DNA of 64,000 nt from Ophioderma brevispina (lineage: Eukaryota; Echinodermata; Ophiuroidea; Amphilepidida; Ophiodermatidae): contig JAMKCH010035170.1 in assembly GCA_023653785.1 (NCBI GenBank), positions 62,001 to 126,000 on the forward strand, in the 5' to 3' direction. The translations under genes were made by a program, and so were the position numbers. Under the pieces are notes generated by a model. That model was not told the origin of the DNA and did not search any database. It was given only the letters and a program-made list of their open reading frames with translations. Positions 23,090-33,654 of the stretch are shown piece by piece. Every line of letters begins with the position of its first letter. Positions within the stretch are counted from its first letter, which is position 1.

Positions 23090-25325
23090 ATATCTCTTTG
23101 TCTAGATTAGTGTTTTCTGAGGTCTCTGGGGCTTTGGACCAGACTTTTGGGCGGGTTAAACATGGTTTTGTGAGCGCTCCAAACCCATTCCACTTCCCTC
23201 AGCGCATATTGCTGGAGTTGCTGTAGCCCTATCTGTCTGACTGATGCCTTCGATCTCTTCTGCTGAGCCAGTTGACATAGCTCGCTCTGAGTTTCAATTT
23301 TGGCATCTGTGTCGGGTGTTGTCCTTCTCTTTCCTTAGGAATGCCCAAAGATACCAGGCATTGTTGACTGATGTATTGGAGAACCTCAGCTTCGCTACTT
23401 CAATTTGAAAGTAGTTAGGTAGAACCACCCATTGTTTTCACATTCAACCACTAGATTCTTGGTATTTGCACTTCTTGCATTATGCATTGGATCGTTTTCG
23501 CCCCATAGGGACTCTCAACTATATGATGATCACTGTCCCTTTGTTTTTTGGTGAAAAGATGGTGTGATATCTCGTCTCTTAGCTGTCTCAGTGATATCTG
23601 GAGGAACCCTCTTTGTTTGTGTTCCTCATGCCAATAGGAATATCCAGTCATTGGCCTTCTTCAGAAGTTAGTTTGGGCTCTGTCTCTCAAACTGGATTGC
23701 ATAGGTTGTAACCCTAGCTGTGCGAAAGGCATTGTAGAGATGGAGTTCAGATTCTCAGTGTGACGGTTTTTTTTTCTGATTTGCTCTACGGCCGTACGGT
23801 TGCCAGACTGTAGAGATTGCGTTCATTGTTGGGTCATGGCGCCATTGTATCTTCTTCCGCTTTGTAATGAGTATCTACAACCATTGAGGATGTGGAACAA
23901 TGTACAATGGTCCGTGTCCACTTGAGGAAGTTGTTCACTGTATTTACAGGTTATTCGCATCCTTCTGGGCTCCTAGCTACGAGGGTCAGGTCATCTGCGT
24001 ATATGCTTTGGCAGATGATGTCAGATCCACTCATGCAGTACCCGAGGTGTTTGGACTGGTCTTGGAGATCAAGACACAGATTGAAGACGGCCACAAAACA
24101 GGATGCAGGAGAGTGGGCAGCCTTGGAAGACTCCTATCATGCACTGTGTCCAGTCAGTTGCCCATTCAGTTGTTTTGACACATATGGACAGCTAGTGTTT
24201 AAATATTATCTTCCTAATGTGGTCTGGAACATGATACCACTCTAAAGCAAACTGTTGTGTGGTACAGTACCGTATGCATTTTGCAGGTCCAACCATGTTG
24301 TCACAATTGGTTTACAATTCTTTTTGGCATCTTGGAGCATTTCAGTTAGTGCCTCTGTGTGTTCCACACATCCTGATATTTTCTTCATGAAATCCTTATT
24401 GGTCGATATAGTTGTTTTCTGTCAGGTTATTGATCACATTATTATGAAATCACTTTAAAGTTTAACTTGTTTAAAGCAAGTTTATTAGCTCAGTTACAAC
24501 AAAGTTATGATCTAGGGTCCCATTAAGGCCCTTCAGCAATGCTTTTTGAAGTTTAATATCTAACAAACCATTATTTTTTTTATAAAAGAATCAAATCTTT
24601 CGGCCAAAAGCAGATGGTAAATCTTGTCAATGACACTGGTAAGGGCTATCATCCTGAAATTACCCGGATCTTCAGTAATGAAATGTAGATCTTTATGAAT
24701 CAGTTTGACAAGACTCATAGTAAAACCTTCTGGTGGACGCCATGACTCAAGGATCTTGTTAAAGAGGGTGGCCATAAACCTATGGGTACAGGGAAGTTTC
24801 TTTATATGGCCATACATGACGCCATCGGGGACGGGAGTAGAGGAGGAGCTTTTACAATTAAGATTTTTACGGATATCATGGGTGAAATATGAATGATTGG
24901 AAATTTTGGTCATCCGAATTCGGTACATTTAACCAAGGAGATTTGAAAATGGCAATGAGATCAATGTCTTTAGCTACGCTGTAAGTCGTAGGATAGTAAT
25001 TATCGGCAAACTCTTTAGTAAAAGTAGGAATGCCAGACACTTCCCCTCTAGTGTCACTCGTACAAGCCGCCAAAAGTTAGACTTGCGACATTTCTCCTGG
25101 AATTTACAATCTTTGTCTCTGTTGTGTTGTTTTGTGACTTATGAACTACAACTGCCTTATAGAACTCCTTCCGCATTTCGAACGTAGAACCTGGATCAAA
25201 ATCACGCTTGCGTAACTGGTTCTTCCAAGTACAGGACTTCCTCACACGTCACGTCCCAACATCATGCATCATGTTCGGGCTCTTATCCCGAATATGCCTG
25301 AACGCTTGCCCGGTAAGCAAATCCG
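23090..25325 (-). mobile_element. Decayed R2-like non-LTR retrotransposon (LINE)
   Basis: Minus-strand translation in shifting frames gives a reverse transcriptase of the R2/NeSL-type group. In order: an N-terminal block with FDPGSTFEMRKEFYKA (~25180), PDGVMYGHIKKLPCTHRF (~24830), HKD...NFRMIALTSVIDKIYH (~24640), WLDLQNAYGTVPHN (~24270), GCPLSCILF (~24110) and the catalytic YADD box (plus 23990-24001) followed by LTLVARSPEG. A C-terminal block with NLVVECENNGWFY is near 23440. Several frameshifts and stops, plus an unrelated stretch at about 24455-24575, make it non-functional. At ~25325 it meets the end of a truncated gypsy element in the same orientation. The 3' boundary near 23090 is approximate. 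Confidence 0.75.
24560..24928 (-). pseudogene. Reverse transcriptase finger fragment of the R2-like LINE
   Basis: The longest intact frame (122 codons) of the R2-like element. It carries PDGVMYGHIKKLP, the FNKILESW helix, KLIHKD and the NFRMIALTS box that precedes the palm in R2-group reverse transcriptases. It lacks the catalytic aspartates, which lie downstream in other frames (DLQNAYGTVPHN near 24270, YADD at 23990-24001). It cannot make a functional enzyme alone. Confidence 0.75.
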
Positions 25326-25332
25326 ACGTACA

Positions 25333-25900
25333 TCATGTAATGGTCCAATCTTTCTGCAATTGATGCAGCTGTATCATCAGTGACACAGCATCCACAATTG
25401 TCCTGTTGAACCGCTCTAGCATCCCATCAGACTTTGGATTATAGAGCGTCGTGCATGTCTTTGCAATGCCTGGCAATCTGCACATTGCTGATTCGAAGTC
25501 CTGGCCCTGATCGGAACGCAACTCCAAGGTAACCCCGAACCTGTAAACAAACTCATCCACTAGCTTTGCAGCCACACTCTCGGTCTGTTGATCTTCATGC
25601 AAAGGCTTCCATCCGCTTTGTCCGCTAATCTCGGACAACAATGATGTATCAGTTAACCTGAGCAGTGAGCGAGCCAAGCACATCAATTGCTACATGCTCT
25701 AAGGGAGCTCGGTGTTTACGTTGGCACGGTGTACCCTTTTTCTGTGCACAACTCATACACTTGCGGAGATGATTAATCTCAGCCCAATAGTCTCGTCCCC
25801 GCACTTTGGGCAGCGTTTTGTCTCTCCCAAGTGTCCTGTGCATGACTATCAACCACTTTACAAGCTTGCCGTCATCACCCTCCCGCTTTTTCACTAACAC
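25333..25900 (-). pseudogene. gypsy integrase: zinc-binding and catalytic core
   Basis: Two overlapping frames carry the integrase. The first (25900-25649) has the CxxC half of the HHCC zinc finger (KCMSCAQKKG) and the first catalytic Asp in HVAIDVLG. The second (25686-25333) has the second Asp in ELRSDQGQDFES and the Glu in SDGMLERFNRT, completing a D,D,E triad across frames. In an active element it would insert the cDNA into the host chromosome. A frameshift separates the first Asp from the rest, and the C-terminal domain is cut off at the LINE junction. Not functional as it stands. Confidence 0.85.
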
Positions 25901-26752
25901 ACCTTCTTAATAACTACTAGCACATCCCATTGGCCCAGTAAGTTTTAAATCGGACAATGCTGCTACGCTGGTCCAAGGCGGACGCTCCTCACCGGCCTCC
26001 TTTTTCTTTTTCTTCAATAAAGGACCCATCATTTCGTCAGAAAACTGTGCACCTTATTGTGACTAATGTAGTCTGAGGTTATGAAGTTAGTATGTGACTT
26101 TTGCTTAGCTTCGTCTCCCCAGCCTTCGCTAGCATCCAGCTCTAAACCCAACATTGGTTTGAAACAAGTAGAGAGTTACCCATCGTCATCGTCATTATCA
26201 GTATCGTGCCGTTCGTCAGCTGCAGAGCCGACTTGCATCATGGGGTGGACAGCTAGTGGAAATGCTGACCCAACAAAGGCTTCTTCCCCAACATTGGCAG
26301 CCTGCAGCCGCACAACCTATGTCTACCATTACTCTTGGCTCATCCGTCTGGCATCCAATTTCGCCCATATATCCAGAGCTATCCTCACTAGACGACTCAT
26401 CGCAAAATGGTTCTCCTGATCCACGGATCCACACGCCCTTGCCAACTCCCTAAACTCCAGGTTTGGAGAACCGCCCACCGATTCCCTGCTTCTTCTCAAT
26501 CTTCCGCCTTCTGGGCATTCTTAGCTTCCATTCGACCACACTGTTGGCAGGGTATCCGCGACAGGCCGTCGGTATTCAGGCGTCGCCGTATCTAGTGCTA
26601 CTCGAGGTCAATGTTGACAACTCCTCTAACCACATTGGTAGCTATCCGTCGGGGTTTTTGAAATTGCACAAGCACATGGCGCAGTGACCCATGGTCCGTC
26701 CTGACTTTGACACGGCTCCCTCAAAAGTAGTGCTTGTACTTCTTGAGGAACA
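25901..26752 (-). other. gypsy inter-domain region between RNase H and integrase
   Basis: The minus strand encodes an acidic, serine-rich, low-complexity segment (for example ESSSEDSSGYMGEIGCQTDE near 26350) between RNase H and integrase. Such spacers occur in some gypsy pol proteins. Frames are broken; the plus-strand frames here are mirror images. Confidence 0.5.
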
Positions 26753-27088
26753 CTACGATTGCCAGAACTGATCACTAGTCACGCAGTAATTCCTCTTCGG
26801 CCTGGATAGAGACTTATTGTCGTAGGCAATCACCCTCTCTTCTCCATCTTGCACCTGAGACAACACTCCACCAATCGCAAACTTGTTAGCATCAGTATCC
26901 AATATGGACAGACCCTCAGCTCTCGGATAGCCCAAGATTAATGCATTAGTCAGAGCCTTCTTCAACTTACAGAAAGAATCATCACCCCTACTGGTCCACA
27001 CGAAAGGCGTTTTCTTCTCAGTTAGCCAGTGTAATGGAACTGCTATGTCTGAGAACCGCTTGATGAAACGGCGGTAATAGGTCGCCAA
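26753..27088 (-). pseudogene. gypsy connection/RNase H domain
   Basis: Begins with the thumb/connection signature ATYYRRFIKRFSDIAVPLH, then FVWTSRGDDSFCKLKKAL, then the RNase H start SILDTDANKFAIGGVLSQ. It ends at NYCVTSDQFW, where the family normally has an acidic catalytic residue after the threonine, so the RNase H is truncated or frameshifted at that point. In active elements this domain removes RNA from the hybrid during cDNA synthesis. Decayed copy. Confidence 0.85.
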
Positions 27089-27288
27089 TCATATGATACT
27101 GGAACCGCACCTGGGTACGCGTTCTTGGATGGCCAATCTCGCACAGCTTATATCTTGACAGGGTCCGCGTGAGTGCCCTCTTCTGACACTACGTGCCCCA
27201 AAAAGCTGACCTCTTTCTGGAACAAGTGATATCTTGATGGCTTAATTGCATTTTCAGCCCGCACCGCGAAACCTAGCCAAAATAGCTT

Positions 27289-27768
27289 TCAACTCTCTCT
27301 CTCTAGCGACTCCTGCACAGTTTTGCCGAATACAATCACATCGTCTAAATAAACCGGCAGCGTTTCCCGTTGCAATCCTGCCAACACGCTATCCATCAGT
27401 TTTTTAAAAGTGGAAGGGGCATTATTTACACAGACCGAAAGGCAGCACGTTCCAAGCATACAACTTGCTCGTTGTCGAGAAGGTAGACTAGTCTCGTCTC
27501 TAGCGTCAGCATCCAACTCTACTTTCCAATACCCGGATGCCAGAGCTAGGGAAGAAAAGTATTTTGCTCCCCCAAGCGCATTTAAGGAGTCATCTATCTG
27601 AGGCAACGGGTACGCTTCCTTTGCGGTAATCTCATTAAGTTTCCTATAGTCCAAACACAGGCCCTTGGAACCATCATTCTTGGCAACCAACACTACAGGA
27701 CTCGTCGACCATGGACTATCCGATGCCTGGATGAGCCTCATCGAGTATTTTTTCACTTGTCTCTCCAC
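27289..27768 (-). pseudogene. gypsy reverse transcriptase with motif-A Asp replaced
   Basis: A 159-codon open frame with SPWSTSPVVLVAKNDGS, CLDYRKLNEIT and AYPLPQIDDSLNALGGAKYF, followed by the palm. The family motif LDLASGYW reads LALASGYW here, so the motif-A catalytic Asp is Ala; the YLDD box with the other two Asp residues is intact (PVYLDDVIVFGKT). The segment between palm motifs is scrambled, consistent with a pair of small indels. It is therefore a dead enzyme even where the frame is open. Confidence 0.88.
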
Positions 27769-28260
27769 CTCTTCCCTCTGTTGCGGCGACGAACGCGGCC
27801 GTAATGGTTGCCGAATAGGTCAAGAATTGCCGGTATGTTATGCTGTTTTACCCTGGTGGTTCTGCAGATATCGTATTCGCCACTGGAGAATACATCTTGA
27901 TACTTCGCCAACATCTGATTGACTCTCTCATGGTCCTCCTGTTTGAAATATGAAGCACATTGCCCTGCTAACTCACTCAGAAACTCGGGGACTTCGTAGA
28001 ACTCTTCTCCCTGTCTGATCTCGGCAACCATTGATTCACAAATGTCATTCTCCGCCAATAAGAATAGCCTAATCTGTTCCTTGCTTCACATCCCGAGGTT
28101 GACCACCCACATTCGTATACCGTAACCGGTATGATGCAGTTATCATCAGTCTCCACCACGGTCCTAGCTAACAGCAGTCCATTGTTTGTAGAAAGTTATC
28201 TTCCAATGGTTCGACTAGGCCTATGTATTAACCGCAAGCAATCCCAGATACAAACGCTGA
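27769..28260 (-). pseudogene. gypsy protease-to-RT linker region
   Basis: Minus-strand frames contain ICESMVAEIRQGEEFYEVPEF, then a HERVNQMLAKYQDVFSSGEYD segment; the latter resembles the N-terminal RT leader of gypsy pol, where YQDVFS is typical. Upstream, around 28160, a TDDNCIIPVTV-like string suggests the tail of the aspartic protease fold. The protease active-site D-T/S-G triplet could not be found, so the protease call is weak. Confidence 0.55.
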
Positions 28261-28378
28261 CACCACCATGCAATGGCCTGCTGGTATCCTCATGTGGCGA
28301 CGATTCGAGAACAGAAAGCTTACGTCCGTCCGTCCGTCCCAGACCCTATATCAATATTATGTAACCTTAACTATGAAA

Positions 28379-28639
28379 TCAGCTTCCTCCTCTACTTTTG
28401 ACTCTGGGCCCCGATGCTGTCGGCCTTCCCATTGGCTCGTTTCCAGAATCTACCCAACAATCCCAGGCAAAATGGCCTTCCTGATGACAGTTCAGACACA
28501 TTACATCTTGATGACTGCATGCTCTCGCGAAATGACCTGTCTTCATACAATGATAACACCTCTTAGTTGCCTTTGCCTGGCAATCTCTCCACATTTGACC
28601 AGTGTGTTTGCAAAAGTGGCAGACAAGTTCCGATCTCAT
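28379..28639 (-). pseudogene. gypsy gag nucleocapsid with CCHC zinc knuckles
   Basis: Three consecutive knuckle-like repeats: CHFCKHTGQMWRDC, CYHCMKTGHFARAC and CLNCHQEGHFAWDC. The second and third fit C-x2-C-x4-H-x4-C exactly; the first has Gln in place of the His and is probably degenerate. Nucleocapsids of this type bind the element's RNA inside the particle. Position upstream of the protease/RT region fits gag. The frame is broken on both sides. Confidence 0.85.
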
Positions 28640-28894
28640 CTCTGCTGCATTTGCTGATTTAGGGTATCGGTAGTGGTGTGACCCTCTATCGTGCCTTCTG
28701 TCCGCGGCCCTAGGTACTTCCGAGGTGGTGAATTGGTTCCTTCCACCCGCTCATATTCATTAACCGTTTGGCATTCATGCACTCAATCAACTAAACAACT
28801 TCTCCACCTGTGCCAAACTGGTATTCACTCGAGCTTCTAACACTTCTTTCCTTTAGAGGACTCCTGTACTTTATCTGCCCAGGCGTACACGACC

Positions 28895-29345
28895 TTACCC
28901 CGCCCGGCCCCGCGTCTTCTCCGATCGGTAGAATGATTCAACCGCCTGAGCTTCCAAAACCGCCTCTTTCAGAGTCTCACGAAAGATCTCTTTCGAAGAT
29001 CCGCCTGTTTTTCCTTCCGTCTTTTCAATCTTGATGTAGGCTAACGCAGTCAACGTCTTAGCCCGAGGGCATACCAACTTTCTCCTGGCTTCTGTTCACG
29101 CCGTGATAGCTCCAGAGAGTAGTTCTCAGGACATTTTTTCGGACTAAACTCTTTCCACATTCTCTGACAAGCTCCGCAAACGTCAACTCCTTCGGGCGAA
29201 TATCATTTGCGGTGAGCACAGATAGGGCTGGCATCAGACACACGTCCCTGTCCATATTCCAGTCTTTTTCTGCTCCTTCCGCATCATAACTACTCAAATG
29301 ATAACAACCACTCATCTTCTCGTTCGGCAGTCCCCTCCGCTCCAA
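28895..29345 (-). pseudogene. gypsy gag N-terminal remnants
   Basis: Two minus-strand frames (29345-29058 and 29077-28895) contain helical, charged segments such as KELTFAELVRECGKSLV and SKEIFRETLKEAVLEAQAVE. By position between the primer-site-like motif and the zinc knuckles they are most likely gag matrix/capsid remnants. I recognise no diagnostic motif, so this rests on position. Confidence 0.5.
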
Positions 29346-29485
29346 CTATTTCCTTCTTATCCCTTACATCATCTACTCTCCGTCGTACAGCTCCTTTCGT
29401 TATCTCCATATCCTCTCCTCCACCCCCTCTCCGACGTACACACCCTCTTCCGCCATAAAAACACCTCTATCCTAAAATTTGAGAT

Positions 29486-29502
29486 CCCACTTCTGACACA
29501 AG
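29486..29502 (-). promoter_or_regulatory. Primer-binding-site-like motif of the gypsy element
   Basis: The minus strand reads TGTGTCAGAAGTGGGAT just after a GCTACAAACT stretch. Gypsy elements often carry a TGGTGTCAGAAGTGGGAT-like tRNA primer site directly after the LTR's terminal CA; this is a close, imperfect match. An AATAAA hexamer on the minus strand (plus 29668-29673) would lie inside the presumed LTR. Only one LTR is present, so it cannot be confirmed. Confidence 0.4.
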
Positions 29503-29505
29503 TTT

Positions 29506-30240
29506 GTAGCGGGCGCTCGTTATGTTTCTGTGTTTGGGGCCGCCACAAGTGATATGGATCTTTTAATTTATAGCGAGTGTAAGTTGAGGAGGACAGAACT
29601 CCGACTTCTCCACCGATAAGGAAGACCTGTAATTCTGTAAGACACCACTTTTAACTTCAGAATATACTTTTATTAGTCTATAGTGCTACGTACACTTTAA
29701 AAGCTCTGTACGCCAATGTCGTTCTCGACACACTATCTTTGACATGTACCTATCCTTTGGTAGAATCTAACTCCAAGGTTATCTTGAGCAAAAATACGAA
29801 TAGTGTAAATATTCAATGTGCATCTAAAGCACACCAAAACGTGTGGTAGAATGACAAGCCAGTGGAAAGGCCAGCGCTATCTGGGGACCCATATACATGT
29901 CGCTGCACTGTGCGATTGGACGGTTCGACCACATGACCGGGACGGCACTCATGAATATTGATGAGGCTTGGCAAGTAAATACCAATAATTTCAAAATACT
30001 ACGAATTGTCACTAAAAGTACGCTATTGCTTCTATTAACATTATTATTAAACCCAAGGATATCGCGTACACAGTACGATAATGTTAAACCTAATACCGTA
30101 ATCCTAACTGTACTTGAACCCTGATATCCATAGACCGCTATCCACAATCGCTAATTCTAGTGGTAATATCGTCATTTAACTCCTAATCCGAACTCAGCGT
30201 ACCTTTACTGGCTGTACAAAGGGACAAAAAGTCGGGATTC
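29506..30240. other. No recognised gene; possible gypsy 5' LTR in the first part
   Basis: The first ~200-300 bases next to the primer-site-like motif may belong to the gypsy 5' LTR, but its outer end cannot be placed. Frames on both strands at 29824-30147 overlap one another and look like chance. Nothing else seen. Confidence 0.45.
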
Positions 30241-30302
30241 CAATTTTTCCCAAACATCGCGCGACCTAAAAATGTGTCTTATCTTAGTTCAATGGCAGCA
30301 AG

Positions 30303-31278
30303 TTGGTCAGCTCTGCTATGGAGAAAGCCGAAGCTCTCAGTCAGTACAAGTCCATCTTTACCAGAGAGAGTTCAGGTCCTCTTCCTAAAGCTATTGGGTG
30401 GAAGTTACCTTCTGCTCCAGACCTGATTGTCAACTCTAAGGGTGTCTTCAAGCTTCTTAAGAATCTGTCTCCATTCAAAGCTCCCGGTCCAGATGGGATC
30501 CATCCGTTTGTTCTTCAGAAATGTGCCAATGAAAATGTCCCGGTTCTTACCAAAATATTCAATCAAAACATCCAGCTTGGTTTCTTGCCTCAAGCTTGGA
30601 CGAAGGCAAACATTACTGCTATTTACAAGAAGGGGCGTACAGATCCCGCTAATTATAGGCCAGTTTCGTTGCTGTAAAATTATCGAGCATGTGATTTACA
30701 GCCACGCCATGCGTCATCTAGGCCAACACAAGACACGCAGTGATTGTCAACATGGTTTCCGTGCTAGACGATCCTGCGAGACCCAGCTTCTTACAACAGT
30801 CCATAAAATCTGGAGTTCTTCTGAAAGCTGTAAGCATGTTGATGCGATTGTGCTAGATTTCGCTAAAGCTTTTGACACCGTGCCTCATCGTAGACTGTTA
30901 TCCAAGCTCACACATTTTGGGATCAGCGGTTCACTTCATCAGTGGATATCGTCCTTTCTTGTGGGAAGACAGCAAAGTGTTAACATCCAAGGAGTTTCAT
31001 CTAGACCTGTGGAAGTTTTGTCGGGGGTGCCCCAAGGTACAGTCCTTGGCCCCCTTCTATTTCTCATGTACATAAATGATCTGCCTGATGGTCTCCTGTC
31101 AAATGTCTGCCTTTTTGTAGACGATTGTGTTGTCTACCGACCAATCGAATCGTCATCTGACTGTGAAATTCTTCAAAAGGACCTGAAATGTCTTGAGAGG
31201 TGGGAGGCGAAATGGCTGATGTCTTTTAAGCCGGAGAAAATGCAACCGCATCATGCGCTTTTCAAGGAGGAAAAGTAA
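30303..31278 (+). pseudogene. LINE reverse transcriptase
   Basis: Two overlapping frames (30303-30677, then the frame ending at 31278). Motifs in order: SPFKAPGPDGIHPFVLQK, the PANYRPVSLL block, CQHGFRARRSCETQL, motif A in IVLDFAKAFDTVPH, motif B in LSGVPQGTVLGPLLFLMYIN, motif C as CLFVDDCVVY, and a C-terminal LERWEAKWLMSFKPEK. The catalytic box is FVDD rather than the commoner FADD. A small deletion at ~30677 removes a few residues after VSLL and shifts the frame. In an active element this enzyme copies the element RNA at the nicked target. Confidence 0.88.
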
Positions 31279-31925
31279 GATCGAGTGCTCCTACAAGCTC
31301 TCTGGGCACTTCCTGCAGGCTCTTGACCAGCATAAATACCTTGGCGTTATGCTGTCAACCAACATGAAACGGAATCCTTATATTGATAAAGTCATTACCA
31401 AGGCCAATAGTATGTTGGGGGAATGCCCCGCAAAATGTTAAGATTCAAGCCTTCAAAAGCTTGGTCCGGCCTTTTGGAATATTGTAGTACAGTTTGGGAT
31501 CCCCATACTAAGAAAAACATCCAGAAAATTGAAGCTATCCAAAGACGTGCATCCCGTTTCATCACCAAGGATTACAGAAGGTAAAGTTCAGTGACTGAAG
31601 TGTTGAAGAACATCCGTCTACCAGCTCTGCAACAGAGACGTGAAACCAGCACTGAGGCTTGTTATGATGCACAATATACTGAGTTCATAATAATGTCGAC
31701 CTTCGTTTGAATGACCATCTTGGCCTCGACACCAGACCAGAGACTACAGCTAACACTAGACGTCATAATCCCCTTACTTTCAAGATTCCGGCTGCCAGAA
31801 CCAACTGTTTTAAGATGACATTTTTTCCAAACACTGCTAAAGACTGGAACGCACTACCATATTCCATGACGAGTATTCCTGACTCAAGTAAATTCCATGA
31901 TCTCATCATCAACAATTATGATTAG
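31253..31925 (+). pseudogene. LINE C-terminal (thumb and tail) region
   Basis: Continues the reverse transcriptase in two further frames: HKYLGVMLSTNMKRNPYIDK (31340-31400), a KIEAIQRRASRFITKDY block (~31530), and finally 31707-31925 with RRHNPLTFKIPAARTNCF and FFPNTAKDWNALP, a tail typical of jockey/CR1-group elements. Stops and frameshifts separate the pieces. Confidence 0.8.
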
Positions 31926-31990
31926 GCTTTCTTTCGAGTTGGAGCCTATCGACATACCGTATCAAGATCAGGATCAAGATCAAAATCACT

Positions 31991-32935
31991 TATAGGGGAC
32001 TATACTACAACAAATAGCAAATACAACAATGCAAACAAAACTCAACTTTGACCGAGTGAGGGTGGTATTTGTTTACATTTTGAAGAAAATCACTTAGCTT
32101 ATCAACAAATTATCCAAAATGTATCGGCTGGTTGTTTTTAGACACCCTGTATACGAAAATCCTGGTTATTTAAAGATTTTAGACATCGCGTTTGCTTGAA
32201 TCATAGACCCCGTTCCCTGCTTGAATCTACTAATCAAGAAGATATGAAGACAATGATAATTTTAAGTGACGATGCATATACAACATCACATCACATCCTC
32301 CGTGCCCTGTAGTAGAAGTCCTATGACCATGCCTGCTCATTTGGTTCAGACGACCTCAATGAGGACATGAACCAAAAACAACATATTAAAACGCCATCAA
32401 TCACGGACTTACTCCAGGGACTGCAATCCCGCCAAATGTCACCCTCTCGTCAAAAAATGACAAAATGATGTCCTTAAAATCGAGGCCAGCCTGTCATGAA
32501 TCATGGGTAATTTCTTAAGCAAACATCCATCTTGCGCTAGCGTACTTTTATAGCTCGTAAATTCACACGTGTTTAGATCACTCAGAAGATTTTTTTACGA
32601 CTTCGCATTTGAACCAGAATATCTGACACAATGAGTGTTGCCTACATTCAGAAAGATTAAACAAAATATTGAACTAAATTTCTGCGTTTACCATGTTTAC
32701 TACACTGACTTGATGGATCAAAGATTTTCTTTCTGGTAAGTTGGCAAATTATGAGCGTTGTCATGGAAACCGTAAGCTCCGCCGCATTTTGAGAGAGTAT
32801 TGTGGAAAGGCCAAATGCAAGGTTAATAGGTGGGGTAATGGCGAACCCCAAGGATGCCATAAATTATCAGAGAGCGGCTTCTTTGCTGAACCTAAAAGGA
32901 GGCCTAGGCCTCTCCTCGAAGACCATTGATGTGGT
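31991..32935. other. No recognised gene
   Basis: Short frames on both strands near 32657-32994 mirror each other and have no recognisable product. GGCCTAGGCC lies at 32891-32900. Nothing else seen. Confidence 0.5.
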
Positions 32936-32939
32936 TTCA

Positions 32940-33514
32940 AGAAAGACGCCAATGTGTATTGGAAACAAATCATAAAGATATGATTGCGATCCATGTGCGT
33001 GCCATGGAGCCGCGATTTTGTATGAATAGTAATCGGTTTGATGTGATAAACATCTTGATGTACGTGTATTCGTGCGGATGTATAGGACCTATTCCATGCA
33101 CGGCTGGAAAAACTGGGATTTTGTTGTTTATTTATAGCCTAAATGTTTTGTTCATATGCTTTTACATCGATAGTGTGTGCAGGGTGCATCCCCTATTGCC
33201 AATGGTCTAAAGACTTAGATTTCCTTTTTACTGACGATTGAGACAATTAAATGGACAGACTTCATAATAATGGCATTAGGCAAACAGTGTTCTGAAGATT
33301 TCCTTGATGACTTTTGTTTATGTTTGCTTGTATACATTTGTTTATTCAATAATTTATTCATTCATTCCAGGCGTAAACTTGCTTCACACGGTTAATAACA
33401 AAACGTCACGCCAATGTGTATTGGAAACGAATGATAAGAATTCACATGCGTGCCATCGAGCTTTCATTTCAAATATGAATGTGATCGTCTTGATGCGATA
33501 AACATCTTGACATT
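32940..33514 (+). repeat. Pair of ~120 bp direct repeats (32940-33062, 33405-33514)
   Basis: Both copies contain acgccaatgtgtattggaaa, a variable middle with (ca)tgcgtgccat, and end in gataaacatcttga. Each lacks small pieces of the other. The ~340 bases between are unrelated. This could be a local duplication or two copies of one element. The second copy directly precedes the MITE at 33522. Confidence 0.7.
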
Positions 33515-33521
33515 TCGATGG

Positions 33522-33642
33522 TTTAGTGCAAAAAGACCCCATCTGCAAAAGCTGCCAGGTGTTAGATTTGGTAGGTATAACACTTAATAACAACACAACT
33601 GACAAATGGCAGCTATTGCAGATGGCGCCTTCTTGCACTAAA
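33522..33642. mobile_element. 121 bp palindromic MITE
   Basis: The left half (tttagtgcaaaaagacccca, then tctgcaaaagctgcca) is the inverted copy of the right half (tggcagctattgcagatggc, then gccttcttgcactaaa). The loop is about 50 bases. Possible short flanking duplication TCGAT (33515-33519 and 33646-33650) lies two and three bases outside the ends. No coding capacity. Confidence 0.75.
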
Positions 33643-33654
33643 TACTCGATTTAT

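Larger units (their letters stand above)
25326..29505 (-). mobile_element. Decayed Ty3/gypsy retrotransposon lacking its 3' end
   Basis: Read on the minus strand the order is primer-site-like motif (29502-29486), gag with CCHC knuckles, protease/linker region, reverse transcriptase, RNase H, an acidic spacer, integrase zinc finger and integrase core, the order of Ty3/gypsy elements. Many frameshifts and stops break it. The integrase ends near 25330 where R2-like LINE sequence begins, and no 3' LTR is present. Without a second LTR the 5' LTR extent and insertion age cannot be set. All reading frames are non-functional. Confidence 0.85.
30240..31990 (+). mobile_element. 5'-truncated jockey/CR1-like LINE
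   Basis: A non-LTR retrotransposon cut off before its reverse transcriptase fingers; no endonuclease is present. Coding blocks run from ~30300 to 31925, followed by a short 3' region and a simple agatca-type repeat tail at about 31962-31990. The truncated 5' end and repetitive 3' tail are what target-primed reverse transcription leaves. Frames are interrupted at ~30675, ~31278 and ~31440-31700, so the copy is dead. Exact clade is not decided. Confidence 0.85.
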
